DNA from: Anaerolineales bacterium
GTDB lineage: Bacteria > Chloroflexota > Anaerolineae > Anaerolineales > UBA4823
Assembly (NCBI GenBank): GCA_016929095.1
Contig: JAFGJM010000022.1
Span: 62,001-126,000, forward strand
Length of the DNA stretch: 64,000 nucleotides
Direction: 5' to 3'
Part shown: positions 26,092-35,946 of the stretch, piece after piece
Layout of the letters: the number at the start of each line of letters is the position of its first letter
How positions within the stretch are numbered: position 1 is the stretch's first letter
Program-made: the position numbers and the translations under genes
Notes under the pieces: generated by a model
Seen by the model: only the letters and a program-made list of their open reading frames with translations
Database searches by the model: none
Told to the model about the DNA's origin: nothing

Positions 26092-27891
26092 ATGACCGAG
26101 CATATTCGTAATTTTTGTATTATCGCCCATATCGACCACGGGAAATCTACCCTGGCAGACAGACTATTGCAACTTACCGGCACCATCTCGGAGCGCGAGA
26201 TGGTTGACCAGGTGTTGGATGCGATGGACCTGGAACGAGAGAAGGGCGTCACAATCAAGGCATCGGCAGTCCGCATGAATTACACCACCAAAGACGGGCG
26301 CGCCTGTGAATTGAACCTGATCGACACCCCCGGTCATGTCGATTTTGGTTATGAGGTCAGCCGGGCGTTGGCAGCCTGCGAAGGCGCCTTGCTGGTGGTC
26401 GATGCCAGCCAGGGCGTGGAAGCGCAAACTCTGGCAAACCTGTATCTGGCGATCGAATCCGACCTGGAAGTCATTCCGGTCATCAACAAGATCGACCTGA
26501 TCTCCGCTCATCCAGACGAAGTTGCGGAAGAAATTTCCACGCTATTAGGTGTGCCCAAAGAGAGCATCATTCGCATTTCGGCGAAAGAGGGTGTGAATGT
26601 AGAAGCAGTGTTAGAGGCAATTGTCGATCAGGTGCCTCCGCCCAAAATCGACGATTCTGCCCCCTTGCGAGCGTTGATTTTTGATTCCCATTACGACGCG
26701 TATAAAGGCGTCATAGCCTACGTGCGCGTGATGGAAGGAAAAATCAACGCCACTGACACCTTGCGCCTCATGGCAACCGGCACCGAGTTAAAGCCGGTGG
26801 AGATTGGTGTATTCACCCCCGGTATGTCTCCGGCAGCCAGCCTTTCCTCCGGCGAGGTGGGTTATATTGCCACCGGGTTGAAGACGGTGCGCGAATGCCG
26901 GGTGGGCGACACCTTCACCCATGCCAGCCGACCTGCCAGCCAGCCTCTACCCGGCTATCGGAAAGCCAAACCAATGGTTTTTGCCGGTATCTTTCCGGTG
27001 GAAAACGACGATTACAACGATCTGAAAGAAGCCCTGGAAAAACTGCAATTGAACGACGCGGCATTGATGTTCGAACCCGAAGTCTCTCAGGCTCTGAATT
27101 TTGGTTTTCGCTGCGGCTTTCTGGGTACGTTTCATATGGAAATCATCCAGGAACGCCTGGAGCGCGAATACGACCTGGATATTGTGGTCACCGCCCCCTC
27201 AGTGGAGTACGAGGTGGTCATGCAATCGGGAGAGACCGTGCATATCAACTCACCAGCCGAATTACCCGATGAGGGATTGATCGAAGAAATCCGAGAGCCG
27301 TGGATGAAAATCGAGATTTTTACACCGGTCGAGTTTTACGGCACGGTGATGGATATCGCCACCAAACATCGGGCGACTTTTTTGGAACAAGATTACCCCG
27401 CCACCAACCGGGTACAACTCACCTATGAATTACCGCTTTCGCAATTGATCGTGGATTTCTTCGACCAGTTGAAAGCCCGCACCCGCGGTTACGCCTCCCT
27501 GGATTATCAATTCAGCGAGTATCGTAAAGACGATCTGGTGAAACTGGAAATTCTGGTGAACGACGAACCGGTAGATGCGTTTGCCAGTATCGTTCACCGC
27601 AAGGAAGCTTACCATAAAGGTCAAGCCATCATTTCTAAGTTAAAAGACGTCATCCCGCGGCAATTATTCGTGGTGCCCATACAGGCATCGGCAGCCGGAA
27701 GGGTAATCTCGCGCGCCAATGTCAAAGCCTTGCGCAAAGATGTTTTAGCCAAATGCTACGGAGGCGATATCACGCGGAAGAAAAAATTGCTCGAAAAACA
27801 AAAACGCGGCAAACGGCGCATGAAGATGGTCGGAAACGTGGAAATTCCCCAAGAAGCGTTTCTGACCGTGTTGCGTTTTGGGGAGGATTGA
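26092..27891 (+). CDS. lepA: translation elongation factor 4 (LepA)
   Basis: A 599-residue translational GTPase that binds stalled or mis-set ribosomes. The start [20 protein letters not shown], the DTPGHVDF switch, NKIDL and the C-terminal [17 protein letters not shown] are diagnostic. I choose ATG 26092, which gives the family length; seven extra codons upstream are open but not conserved. It is followed by a membrane-protein gene that starts within or just after its end, so the two are likely co-transcribed. All motifs are intact. Confidence 0.96.
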   Translation: MTEHIRNFCIIAHIDHGKSTLADRLLQLTGTISEREMVDQVLDAMDLEREKGVTIKASAVRMNYTTKDGRACELNLIDTPGHVDFGYEVSRALAACEGALLVVDASQGVEAQTLANLYLAIESDLEVIPVINKIDLISAHPDEVAEEISTLLGVPKESIIRISAKEGVNVEAVLEAIVDQVPPPKIDDSAPLRALIFDSHYDAYKGVIAYVRVMEGKINATDTLRLMATGTELKPVEIGVFTPGMSPAASLSSGEVGYIATGLKTVRECRVGDTFTHASRPASQPLPGYRKAKPMVFAGIFPVENDDYNDLKEALEKLQLNDAALMFEPEVSQALNFGFRCGFLGTFHMEIIQERLEREYDLDIVVTAPSVEYEVVMQSGETVHINSPAELPDEGLIEEIREPWMKIEIFTPVEFYGTVMDIATKHRATFLEQDYPATNRVQLTYELPLSQLIVDFFDQLKARTRGYASLDYQFSEYRKDDLVKLEILVNDEPVDAFASIVHRKEAYHKGQAIISKLKDVIPRQLFVVPIQASAAGRVISRANVKALRKDVLAKCYGGDITRKKKLLEKQKRGKRRMKMVGNVEIPQEAFLTVLRFGED

Positions 27892-27941
27892 TCATTACTA
27901 CACCCGAAGTAAAAAATCGTGCTACAGGGGAATGGAAGCGA

Positions 27942-28922
27942 ATGCTGCCCGGTTTTTCAGTCAGTTTGATCTGTCTGGCGGTATTATTCTATTTCGCCGA
28001 TATCCGCAAACTGGGTGAAGCGTTGAAGATGGCGGATTACCGCCTGGTAGGGCTGGCTGTAGTCGCCACACTCATCTGGCTATCGGTGCGCGGTATCGTC
28101 TGGCGCACCTTGCTGCAGGAGCGGGCTTCATTCGGTCAGATTTTCCTCACCTTGAACGAAGGTTATTTGTTGAATAATGTGCTGCCTTTCCGCCTGGGTG
28201 AGTTTGGACGGGCGTATTTATTAGGCCGTAAAGCAGGCTTGCCATTCTTTCAAGTGCTCTCCAGTATCATCATTGAACGCAGCCTGGACGTGGCTATGGC
28301 GGTTGGTATCGTGTTATGCACGTTACCGTTCGTAGTCGGTGCAAATTGGGCGGGTGAAGCCGCGGCAGCAGCCGGCGGAATCATACTCCTGGTATTTATA
28401 TGTTTATTCCTGCTGGCGCGCAATCGGCAGAAAGCATTAGCCATCTTTGAAAATCTCTCCCACCGCATTCCTTGGCTGCTAAATCTTGTCGGCAAAGCTC
28501 TGCCGGCTTTCTTCGATGGTTTAGAAGTGCTCACCCATAGCCAACGCTTTATCAAAGCTGTCTCCTGGATGGCGTGCAACTGGCTGGTAGCGATTGTACA
28601 GTTTACCTGCTATGTAACCGCTTTTTTCCCTCAGGCGAACGTGCTGTGGGGCGCCTTTGGCTTGGGTGTGGTAGCGCTTGGTGTAGCGGCGCCCTCTTCA
28701 CCCGGCTCGGTGGGTGTGTTGGAACTGGCATTGGTTGGCGGGTTGTCCCTGTTTGGCGCTGAACCCTCCACCGCCCTGGGTTGCGCCATCACTATCCATT
28801 TCTTCCAATATTTGACTACCGGCTTACTGGGCGCCTATGGCCTGGCGCAAGACGGCGAATCCCTGGGCAGCTTATATCATAGTGTGCGCAACCTGAGATC
28901 TAGTATGAAAATAAAAGATTAA
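27942..28922 (+). CDS. UPF0104/lysylphosphatidylglycerol synthase-type membrane protein
   Basis: A flippase-like integral membrane protein of about 326 residues with eight or so helices. Family motifs are FGQIFLTLNEGYLLNNVLPF, LGEFGRAYLLG, SSIIIERSLDVAMAV and VAAPSSPGSVGVLE. Members move or modify lipids in the cytoplasmic membrane; the exact job here is unknown. The start is ambiguous: ATG 27942 is chosen, but a TTG at 27888 overlaps the lepA stop in a TTGA arrangement and would add 18 residues. The neighbouring glycosyltransferase downstream fits a role in envelope lipids. Confidence 0.82.
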   Translation: MLPGFSVSLICLAVLFYFADIRKLGEALKMADYRLVGLAVVATLIWLSVRGIVWRTLLQERASFGQIFLTLNEGYLLNNVLPFRLGEFGRAYLLGRKAGLPFFQVLSSIIIERSLDVAMAVGIVLCTLPFVVGANWAGEAAAAAGGIILLVFICLFLLARNRQKALAIFENLSHRIPWLLNLVGKALPAFFDGLEVLTHSQRFIKAVSWMACNWLVAIVQFTCYVTAFFPQANVLWGAFGLGVVALGVAAPSSPGSVGVLELALVGGLSLFGAEPSTALGCAITIHFFQYLTTGLLGAYGLAQDGESLGSLYHSVRNLRSSMKIKD

Positions 28923-29055
28923 TAAGGAAAGCAGAAAAATTTTCCAAAATGTATTGCAGGCGATTTTATCGCATTAGAGTGGTTCATATCTGATTACCCG
29001 ATTATCTGATCACCTGACAACTACTCACTATTCTCCACTCACTACTTTCACCCTC

Positions 29056-30204
29056 ATGAACATCCTGGTTTGCCTCACCTACTACCGCCCCCACTACTCC
29101 GGCTTGACCATTTACGCCGAACGGCTGGCACGCGCCCTGGTGAACGCCGGTCACGGAGTCTCGGTACTGACCTCACGCTACGATAAAAGTCTGCCATCTT
29201 TTCAGGAGCAGGACGGCGTAAAGATCATCCGGTTGCCGGTGAGAATGCGGGTAAGCAAAGGCGTGATCATGCCTGCCATGCTTTTCCAGGCTGCCAGATT
29301 GGCGCGGCATGCGGATGTTATCCATTTACACGTGCCTCAATTGGATGCTTCGTATATTTCCCTGATGGCACGACTGACTGGCAAACCCGTCGTATTAACC
29401 TATCACTGCGACCTGGTACTGCCCAAAGGGATGGTGCATAAGCTTGCCAACCAGGTATCTCACATAGCAAACCATCTGTCTGCGTTGGCTGCCAATGTGA
29501 TCGTGACCAATACCCGCGACTACGCCGAACATTCACCTTTCCTGCGACATTATCTTCATAAGGTGACAGTTATCCAGCCACCTGTTGAGTTACCCCCTGT
29601 AACTGATACCGACCTGGCAGACATGCGGCAAAAAATATCCCAACAACCGGGCGAACAAATCATCGTAATGGCAGCCCGCCTGGCAACCGAGAAAGGTGTG
29701 GAATTCCTGGTGCAAGCCCTGCCTGGCGTGCTGGAAGAGCACCCCAAAGCGCGAGTGTTATTCGTCGGGCAGCACGAGGATGTTTTTGGTGAAAAAACAT
29801 ATGCTCAAAAGCTGGCTCCGTTGATCGAACGCCTGGGTAAAGCCTGGAATTTTCTGGGGGTTCTGCCGTCCGTTGAATTATCTGCTGTATTTCACCTGGC
29901 AGATGTTCTGGTACTGCCCAGCATCAACAGCACTGAATCTTATGGTATGGTGCAGGTCGAAGCCATGACTTGCGGTACTCCGGTTGTGGCGACCGATCTA
30001 CCCGGTATCCGCCAGCCAGTGGCAATGACCGGCATGGGGTTGGTTGTTCCGCCGCAAGACGCCCCGGCTTTGGCAAAAGCTATCAAAACTATCCTGAACA
30101 ACCCGCAAGCATATCGTGGAAATGCCGCCGCCGTGGCTGAGCGATTCTCTTCGGGTACAATTGCAAAAGCCTACGAACAGGTCTATGATACCTTGGTGAA
30201 ATAA
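29056..30204 (+). CDS. glycosyltransferase family 4
   Basis: A 382-residue GT-B glycosyltransferase, cytoplasmic or membrane-associated. The acceptor half (about 1-180) starts MNILVCLTYYRPHYSGLTIY with the glycine-rich loop. The donor half has VMAARLATEKGVEFLVQALP and the GT4 signature PSINSTESYGMVQVEAMTCG with the EX7E glutamates. It transfers a sugar from a nucleotide-sugar to a lipid or glycan; the donor is not predictable. The methyltransferase gene follows after 30 bases. Together with the preceding flippase-like protein they may act in glycolipid formation, which is inference from position. Confidence 0.9.
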   Translation: MNILVCLTYYRPHYSGLTIYAERLARALVNAGHGVSVLTSRYDKSLPSFQEQDGVKIIRLPVRMRVSKGVIMPAMLFQAARLARHADVIHLHVPQLDASYISLMARLTGKPVVLTYHCDLVLPKGMVHKLANQVSHIANHLSALAANVIVTNTRDYAEHSPFLRHYLHKVTVIQPPVELPPVTDTDLADMRQKISQQPGEQIIVMAARLATEKGVEFLVQALPGVLEEHPKARVLFVGQHEDVFGEKTYAQKLAPLIERLGKAWNFLGVLPSVELSAVFHLADVLVLPSINSTESYGMVQVEAMTCGTPVVATDLPGIRQPVAMTGMGLVVPPQDAPALAKAIKTILNNPQAYRGNAAAVAERFSSGTIAKAYEQVYDTLVK

Positions 30205-30234
30205 TAATCAAGCATCACGAAACCGACTAATCGC

Positions 30235-31059
30235 ATGACGTCTAACGATCACTTCTCGCCTCTCTCCTCTCACGGATCGCCTGATTTTCTCTGGCTTCAT
30301 CTGCGCGACCTGCCATATTTCCGCAGCCTGGTGCGGGCGGTGGAAGCGCGCTTCTACCAGGATATTGATCTGCCCTCCCCCACCCTGGATGTAGGCTGCG
30401 GCGATGGGCATTTTGCCTCTGTCACTTTCTCGCGTAAACTGGAAGTTGGGTTAGACCCATGGGAGGGTCCGCTGCGCAAAGCCGCCCGCCTCAATGCTTA
30501 TCAAGGATTGACACTGGCAGATGGGTCCAAAACCCCCTTTCCGGATGCCGTTTTTTCCAGTGCGGTTAGCAATTCGGTGTTGGAGCACATCCCGCATGTG
30601 GATGCGGTGTTGATTGAGACTGCCCGTTTGCTTAAACCGGGTGCGCCATTCATTTTCTGTGTGCCTAACCACCAGTTCTTATATACCCTGTCGGTGAGTA
30701 CTGCTTTCGACCGTATCGGTTTGCGCCTGATGGGAAATGCCTATCGAGCTTTCTTTAACCGTATCTCTCGTCATCAACATTGCGACCCGCCCGAGGTATG
30801 GCAGACTCGTCTTGAATCAGCCGGTTTTCAACTGGAGCGCTGGTGGCATTATTTCTCACCCCAGGCACTCCATTGGGTGGAATGGGGACATTATTTCGGA
30901 TTACCCAGCCTGGTTGCCCATTGGCTGACCGGAAAGTGGATCCTGGTTCCTGAACGTTGGAACCTGACTCTTACAGAGCGCCTGATCCGCCGGTTTTATG
31001 AGCAGGAGCCGCGTTGCGAGCAGGGGGTTTATACGTTTTACATCGCCAGAAGGAAGTAA
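30235..31059 (+). CDS. class I SAM-dependent methyltransferase
   Basis: A 274-residue methyltransferase. The SAM-binding strand is PTLDVGCGDGHFASVTF (about residues 43-60), followed by EVGLDP, the acid LADGSKTPFPDAVFSSAVSN and the Methyltransf_11 motif NSVLEHIPHVDAVLIETARLL. The second half (about 150-270) is longer than usual and rich in aromatic residues (RWWHYFSPQALHWVEWG), perhaps a lipid or glycan site. It follows the GT4 gene by 30 bases in the same direction. Confidence 0.85.
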   Translation: MTSNDHFSPLSSHGSPDFLWLHLRDLPYFRSLVRAVEARFYQDIDLPSPTLDVGCGDGHFASVTFSRKLEVGLDPWEGPLRKAARLNAYQGLTLADGSKTPFPDAVFSSAVSNSVLEHIPHVDAVLIETARLLKPGAPFIFCVPNHQFLYTLSVSTAFDRIGLRLMGNAYRAFFNRISRHQHCDPPEVWQTRLESAGFQLERWWHYFSPQALHWVEWGHYFGLPSLVAHWLTGKWILVPERWNLTLTERLIRRFYEQEPRCEQGVYTFYIARRK

Positions 31060-31099
31060 ATATTTATATAGCTGCTATCCAATGCATGCAACCTTGAAT

Positions 31100-32350
31100 T
31101 CACTCCATCTTGCCCAATTCGGGTACCCGCCAAATGATGAAAAGAGCGGTCACTAACAACGACACCACCCCAATCATGATAGTGGGTGGTTCGCCGATCA
31201 TCTCTGCCAGTTGCCCGGCAATTAACGCGCCTACTGGCATCACACCAAAGAAACTCAGGGTATAAATCCCCATCACCCTGCCACGCAGTTCATCGGGGGT
31301 GATGGATTGCAACATGGAGTTGGAGGTATTGAACATCACGACCTGCCCCCACCCGGCGCACAGTAAGGTTGCTATGGAAAGTGGCAGGGCGCGCATGAAA
31401 GTAAACACCGCCAACATGATGGGAAAGACAATCGAACCGGTGCTAAAGAGCTTTCCACGGATATGCCAGCTACTCACCACAGCCAGTAATAACCCGGCAA
31501 AGACAGCGCCTACCCCCCGCGCTGACTGCAAAAATCCATAGGTTGTTGAATCGCCGCCCAATTGCTTCACCGACCAGGCTGGCAATAATGTCACAAAACC
31601 CATACCCAACAGACTGACCATAAACAAGTTAAGGATCAGTGTCCGTGCAATCGGGCTTGAAACCACAAACCCAAAACCTTCCCGGATTTCTGTCAAAAAC
31701 GAAGTCCGCCGGCGCTCAGGTGATTTCCATGGTATCCGCATCATCGCCAGTGCAATGATCACTGCGAGATATGAGATACCATTAATGATAAAACACCAAT
31801 CGGGACCAAAAACCGCATAGGCTATCCCTGCCACTGCCGGACCAATGGCTATGGCGGAATTGAACATAATCGAGTTTAAAGCAATCGCGTTGGTCAGGTC
31901 TTCCCGCGTGACCATCTCTAATACGAATGATTGGCGTGCTGGCGCGTCAAAGGCATTCGCCACACCCAAAAAAAAGGCCAGGATAACAATATGCCAGGGC
32001 TGCACCAGACCGGTAAATGTCAACCATGCTAATATAAAAGCCAATATCATCTGTGCAGATTGCGTGATGATCAACATAATGCGCCGTGGCACCCGATCGG
32101 CAACAACACCCCCATAAAGATTAAAGAACCAGGCTGGCACTCCATACGCAAAACTAACCACCCCCAGGTATGCCGAAGACTGTGTGAGTTCATAGACCAG
32201 GTAACCCTGGGCAGTCGATTGCATCCAGGTACCCACCAGGGAAACTACCTGACCGATGAACCATAACCGGTAATTTCGATATTTAAACGCCGCGAAAGTA
32301 TCGCGGGCGCTTATTCGTGAGGGTATATAACGCGTTTTCTGTGCAGGCAT
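31100..32350 (-). CDS. MFS transporter, EntS-like exporter group
   Basis: A 416-residue major-facilitator permease with 12 segments. The start DTFAAFKYRNYRLWFIGQVV, the segment SLVGTWMQSTAQGYLVYELT, the loop GGVVADRVPRRIMLI and PARQSFVLEMV are characteristic of the MFS_3/EntS group, which exports siderophores, drugs or other small molecules. It is convergent with the methyltransferase gene 40 bases away and follows the Mut7-C gene on the same strand, with a gap of 49 bases. No regulator is next to it. Confidence 0.87.
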   Translation of the reverse strand: MPAQKTRYIPSRISARDTFAAFKYRNYRLWFIGQVVSLVGTWMQSTAQGYLVYELTQSSAYLGVVSFAYGVPAWFFNLYGGVVADRVPRRIMLIITQSAQMILAFILAWLTFTGLVQPWHIVILAFFLGVANAFDAPARQSFVLEMVTREDLTNAIALNSIMFNSAIAIGPAVAGIAYAVFGPDWCFIINGISYLAVIIALAMMRIPWKSPERRRTSFLTEIREGFGFVVSSPIARTLILNLFMVSLLGMGFVTLLPAWSVKQLGGDSTTYGFLQSARGVGAVFAGLLLAVVSSWHIRGKLFSTGSIVFPIMLAVFTFMRALPLSIATLLCAGWGQVVMFNTSNSMLQSITPDELRGRVMGIYTLSFFGVMPVGALIAGQLAEMIGEPPTIMIGVVSLLVTALFIIWRVPELGKME

Positions 32351-32399
32351 TCAGCAATAAATTATACCCCTCACTTTGGATTGCTTTGTGAATTTGAAA

Positions 32400-33158
32400 T
32401 TAAGATTTATGTAATGAATGAATTTCCCGAAGCGCTTGATCAATCAACTCGTTCATATGCTCACAATGTGACCCGTACCAGTATATTTGTTTACAATCCG
32501 GACAAATGCGAAACTCATGGATATATCTCCGGGTTAGGGGAAGTAAACGCGGCAAGATTTCTTCTTTCTGCACCGATTGAAGAATGCCGTTACAACGCAT
32601 ACAGCGGTAAAAACGTACGATTTCACCCTCCAGATTAAAACGGCGCATTACCTCTACTAATTGAACGCGGGGATTTTTACTGCGCACCCAATAACCATAA
32701 CGCACGGCATTGCGCATCAATAAGCGCCGATCACGAGTTAATAAAATGCGTTCGCCCTGGCTGGCAATTTGCGCCAGTGCGGTATCTTGATAGTCATTTT
32801 GATAGAGCGTGTCCATGCCTATCATTCGCAGCAAATAAGCCAACCGTCCCAGGTGATTATCCAGGACAAAGCGGTGTTCTCCGAGTGGGCATAATCTCGA
32901 TAACGGCTGATTATCCTCATCACTATGGGAAATGGGGAAGACGTGAATATTATCGCCATCCTGGACTAAATAATCGAAACTGGTGGCTGTTCCATTCATA
33001 ACAATGCGCCCCACTTCTATATGAGGTACACCCAAGGATTCAATTAAATGCTTCACTGTCTGAGGGCCTCGAAAGTCATAGGGAAACAGGATCCCTTTTC
33101 GTTCGTCAGGCATGAAGTCATTTAAGTCATCATGAAACTGAAATGTGACGTGCTTCAT
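32400..33158 (-). CDS. Mut7-C RNase-domain protein with N-terminal ubiquitin-like domain
   Basis: A 252-residue protein. Residues 1-85 form a ubiquitin-like Mut7-C_ub fold (GPQTVKHLIESLGVPHIEVG, DGDNIHVFP). Residues about 90-252 are the Mut7-C PIN-like RNase domain: RFVLDNHLGRLAYLLRMIG carries the first acid, and ILLTRDRRLL the second. A zinc ribbon follows (RCMRCNGIL and RICPDCKQIYW). The family is widespread in bacteria with an uncertain, probably RNA-cleaving, role. It diverges from the SRP RNA gene; the two starts are about 70 bases apart. Confidence 0.9.
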   Translation of the reverse strand: MKHVTFQFHDDLNDFMPDERKGILFPYDFRGPQTVKHLIESLGVPHIEVGRIVMNGTATSFDYLVQDGDNIHVFPISHSDEDNQPLSRLCPLGEHRFVLDNHLGRLAYLLRMIGMDTLYQNDYQDTALAQIASQGERILLTRDRRLLMRNAVRYGYWVRSKNPRVQLVEVMRRFNLEGEIVRFYRCMRCNGILQSVQKEEILPRLLPLTRRYIHEFRICPDCKQIYWYGSHCEHMNELIDQALREIHSLHKS

Positions 33159-33194
33159 TATTTGAGTTTATTTTATCGTGTTTTTCAAAACACA

Positions 33195-33223
33195 TTGACA
33201 ACCCACATCGGATGCGGTATGCT
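33195..33223 (+). promoter_or_regulatory. strong sigma70 promoter of the SRP RNA gene
   Basis: TTGACA (33195-33200) is perfect consensus, the spacer is exactly 17 bases and the -10 is TATGCT (33218-33223). It is the clearest promoter in the window and suits a constitutive RNA gene. Transcription should start near 33230. Confidence 0.85.
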
Positions 33224-33230
33224 TTCGCAT

Positions 33231-33338
33231 TGTCCGGGTGGGTCCGGCGCGGCGGAACCCTGCGAACCCCGCCAGGTTCGAGAGAAAGCAACGGTAAGCA
33301 GGTTATTCTGGGCGCCGCCGGGTTGCCTGCCCGGATAT
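33231..33338 (+). ncRNA. ffs: signal recognition particle RNA (4.5S-type)
   Basis: An RNA of about 105 bases, recognised by its domain IV. The tip reads GCCAGGTTCGAGAGAAAGCA followed by ACGGTAAGCAGG, matching the conserved CAGG, GNRA-loop and AGCA order bound by Ffh. The tetraloop is GAGA instead of the common GGAA, closed by TTC and GAA. The flanks (CGAACCCCGCC before, GGGCGCCGCCGGG after) follow the small bacterial SRP RNA form known from Actinobacteria-like and Chloroflexota-like sequences, and the ends CCGGG and CCCGG pair. Ends are approximate. With Ffh it targets membrane proteins to the translocon. No clear terminator follows. Confidence 0.88.
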
Positions 33339-33425
33339 TCTTTCCACCTCTAACCACTCACTCATCACAGTATTGAGAATCCGGCTATAATCCCCAATAA
33401 GCATATATAAACTGGAGTAAAAATT

Positions 33426-34637
33426 ATGGACTTTGCATTGACCGATGAGCAACGCATGGTACAACAAATGGTGCGGGAATTCGCCCGTAAAGAGGTTTCG
33501 CCGGTGATAAAAGACTATGACCGGGCACAGCAAATGGCGCCTTTTATACTGCCGCGTTTAGGCGAGCTGGGTATTTTGGGCATTTGTTTTCCTTTACGGT
33601 ATGGCGGGCAGGGCATGGATTACATCAGCCTGGGACTGGCCTGCGAAGAATTAGAAGCTGTGGATTCCACCTTGCGCGTTATCCTTTCCGTACATATTGG
33701 ATTGAACGGCATGGGCATCCTGCAATGGGGTACAGAATCGCAAAAACAACGTTTTCTAACACCCCAATCACGAGGTGAAAAAGTCGCCTGCTTTGGCCTC
33801 ACCGAACCCGGCGCCGGTTCAGATGTCGCCAGGTTGCAAAGCACCGCCCGTCGAGAGGGAGATGTCTATATATTGAATGGGGAAAAGATGTGGATTTCTC
33901 TGGCGACCAAGGCAGACAACGCCCTGGTGGTTGCCCGTACTAACCCTGAAACACCACATCCGCATGATGGACTGTCCGCTTTTCTGGTGGAACTAAATTC
34001 GCCCGGGGTGAGTTGCGGCGACATTCATGGCAAGCTGGGTGTGCGCGCCGGGTCTACCGGCTGGATCGCGTTCCAGGATGTGGAGGTTCCTATCGAGAAC
34101 CGTCTCGGCGATGAAGGTGAGGGCTTTAAGATTGCCATGTCGTGCCTGGATAACGGGCGCTACACCGTAGCCGCCGGGGCAACGGGTTTAATCCGCGCCT
34201 GCCTGGACGCCAGTGTTAAATACGCCCATGAACGGCAGGCATTCGGACGGGAAATCGGCAAATTTCAGCTTGTTCAGCAAAAAATCGCTATCATGGTGCA
34301 ATCCTACGAAGCAGCCCGATTATTGTATTTACGAGCCGGCTGGATGAAAAACATGGGTCAACGCAACACCCGGGAAACATCGCTGGCGAAGTGGTTTGCT
34401 ACCGATGCATCCTTCCAGGCAGCTTCGGAAGCTATCCAGGTACACGGCGCTTACGGTTACAGCGATGAGTATGAAGTAGAGCGCTACTTGCGCAATTCGA
34501 AAGGGGCAGTTGTATATGAAGGCACCAGTGAGATCCACCAATTGATGCAGGCAGGTTATGCCCTCGATTACCGTCAGGATGCTCCCCTGCGCTGCGAACT
34601 CCCGGCGTATGACGAGCAAGATTGGCAAACCATTTAG
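33426..34637 (+). CDS. acyl-CoA dehydrogenase
   Basis: A 403-residue FAD enzyme that makes the first double bond in acyl-CoA breakdown. The FAD motifs are CFGLTEPGAGSDVARLQST (about 122-140) and KMWISLATKADNALVVA. The catalytic base is probably Glu365 in VVYEGTSEIHQL, the position used by short- and medium-chain and glutaryl-type enzymes. Family length is normal. GGAG lies upstream of ATG 33426. No electron-transfer flavoprotein or other beta-oxidation gene is nearby, so the substrate is open. Confidence 0.93.
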   Translation: MDFALTDEQRMVQQMVREFARKEVSPVIKDYDRAQQMAPFILPRLGELGILGICFPLRYGGQGMDYISLGLACEELEAVDSTLRVILSVHIGLNGMGILQWGTESQKQRFLTPQSRGEKVACFGLTEPGAGSDVARLQSTARREGDVYILNGEKMWISLATKADNALVVARTNPETPHPHDGLSAFLVELNSPGVSCGDIHGKLGVRAGSTGWIAFQDVEVPIENRLGDEGEGFKIAMSCLDNGRYTVAAGATGLIRACLDASVKYAHERQAFGREIGKFQLVQQKIAIMVQSYEAARLLYLRAGWMKNMGQRNTRETSLAKWFATDASFQAASEAIQVHGAYGYSDEYEVERYLRNSKGAVVYEGTSEIHQLMQAGYALDYRQDAPLRCELPAYDEQDWQTI

Positions 34638-34742
34638 GCGGATGAAGGTTTTTTAATCTTTTTACCGAATAAGCTAAAAAATCTAGTAGAATTGTTCGCA
34701 TCTTGATTTTTATTCTCGCCAGACTATTGAATGGAATAGCGC

Positions 34743-35504
34743 ATGAGTGAAAAAGATTCGGCTCAAAATGTGATCGATAAATATCGTAAACAACAAAAGG
34801 CTGCCCGTAGAGCACCTCTCATCATGGGCATCGCTGCGGCAATACTTGTCATCGTGGCAGGCGTCTTGATTTTTTGGGCATTAGGCGCAGATGCACCTAC
34901 TATATCCCTATTCCCGACCAAAACATACACACCAACCAATACTGCCACAGCCACCAACACGGCTACCGCCACGCCTTTGCCTACCGATACCCCCACCGTT
35001 ACCAACACCCCCACCGAAACGTTGACTCCCACTGCCTCCGGACCGTTTGCGTATACGGTATTAGAAGGCGATACACCGTCCGGTATTTCGGAAAAATTCG
35101 ACGTAGACTTGCTGCTGCTGATTGCTATTAATAATCTCGATTCGTCCAACCCGGTGATAAAGGCCGGCGATCAAATTACCATTCCCGGACCGGATACGCT
35201 AATGCCTACCGACACCCCATTGCCTGACAATTTGCGACGCGGTTCTAAGATTGATTACACGGTTCAATCGGGCGACACCCTGGCGATCATTGCCGAGAAA
35301 TTCAACAGCACCGTGGAATCCATCATGGAGGAAAATGAGATTTCCGATGCCAACACGATATATATCGGACAAAAATTAGTCGTGCTGGTCAATCTGGTAA
35401 CGGCGGTGCCAACGGCTACCCCCGGAACGCCCACCACGACCGCCATCAATCCCCCGGCAGCCGCTACCGAGACGCCATCCCCTGAAGTCACAAATACCCC
35501 ATAA
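34743..35504 (+). CDS. membrane-anchored protein with two LysM domains
   Basis: A 253-residue protein anchored by one membrane segment (about 24-48, APLIMGIAAAILVIVAGVLI) with a short basic cytoplasmic tail. A Thr/Pro/Asn-rich linker (about 58-98) leads to two LysM domains, FAYTVLEGDTPSGISEKFDV and DYTVQSGDTLAIIAEKFNST, followed by a second Thr/Pro tail. LysM binds peptidoglycan or similar glycans, so the protein probably tethers the membrane to the wall. No enzyme domain is present. A terminator follows directly. Confidence 0.88.
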   Translation: MSEKDSAQNVIDKYRKQQKAARRAPLIMGIAAAILVIVAGVLIFWALGADAPTISLFPTKTYTPTNTATATNTATATPLPTDTPTVTNTPTETLTPTASGPFAYTVLEGDTPSGISEKFDVDLLLLIAINNLDSSNPVIKAGDQITIPGPDTLMPTDTPLPDNLRRGSKIDYTVQSGDTLAIIAEKFNSTVESIMEENEISDANTIYIGQKLVVLVNLVTAVPTATPGTPTTTAINPPAAATETPSPEVTNTP

Positions 35505-35530
35505 TAGAATTCGGTTATCATGAGATGATA

Positions 35531-35566
35531 AAAGCCATGTACGAAAAACGCACATGGCTTTTTTAA
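35531..35566 (+). terminator. rho-independent terminator after the LysM gene
   Basis: Stem AAAGCCATGT (35531-35540) pairs with ACATGGCTTT around the loop ACGAAAAACGC, followed by further T residues. It closes the LysM transcript and, because the A/T ends are symmetrical, could also work for the opposite strand. Confidence 0.85.
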
Positions 35567-35616
35567 TATTTATACAAGAGAGTATAGTCACATTGCATTT
35601 TTTTAGAGGGCAAACG

Positions 35617-35946
35617 CTATAATGAATAGCCCTCCAAAGCTTTTTTCATCACCAAACGATATGCCTCTAAAGCCTGTTTTCCCTGTAGGGTAAGCTGCGC
35701 CATGCTGTGAGGCTTTTTATTCAAGAATTCTTTTTTAACCGTTACATATCCCGCTTCTTCCAGTTTGGTCATATGAGATGAAAGATTCCCCCAGGTTAAC
35801 CCGCTGACGCGCATCAAGAAAACATAGTCAGCGCTATCGACAGCTTCTAAAAAACTCAGAATCATCAAACGGGCGGGCTCATGGATAAGACGGTCAATAT
35901 CGGTTAATGGACGAAAAGCATCGCCCTGCGGTTCATCGCCTGCCAT
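35617..35946 (-). CDS. winged-helix transcriptional regulator (HTH_34-like)
   Basis: A 109-residue one-domain DNA-binding protein. RLIHEPARLMILSFLEAV, then SGLTWGNLSSHMTKLEEAGY (recognition helix) and the wing KEFLNKKPHSMAQLTLQGKQ, match the winged-helix group related to MarR/ArsR. The start is ATG 35946 behind GAGG. A longer frame exists, but its first 20 codons lie inside the preceding membrane-protein gene. It overlaps that gene by 14 bases, and the pairing of a small regulator with a membrane protein is common in Chloroflexota; autoregulation is likely. Confidence 0.85.
   Translation of the reverse strand: MAGDEPQGDAFRPLTDIDRLIHEPARLMILSFLEAVDSADYVFLMRVSGLTWGNLSSHMTKLEEAGYVTVKKEFLNKKPHSMAQLTLQGKQALEAYRLVMKKALEGYSL

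Noticed and set aside
33130-33357. ORFs of about 75 codons on both strands over 33130-33357
   Set aside because: They cover the SRP RNA gene and have no family pattern or ribosome site.
34763-35149. Antisense Val/Gly-rich frames opposite Thr/Pro linkers (also near 10550 and 10160)
   Set aside because: They are the complement of repeated TPT-coding DNA and have no independent support.
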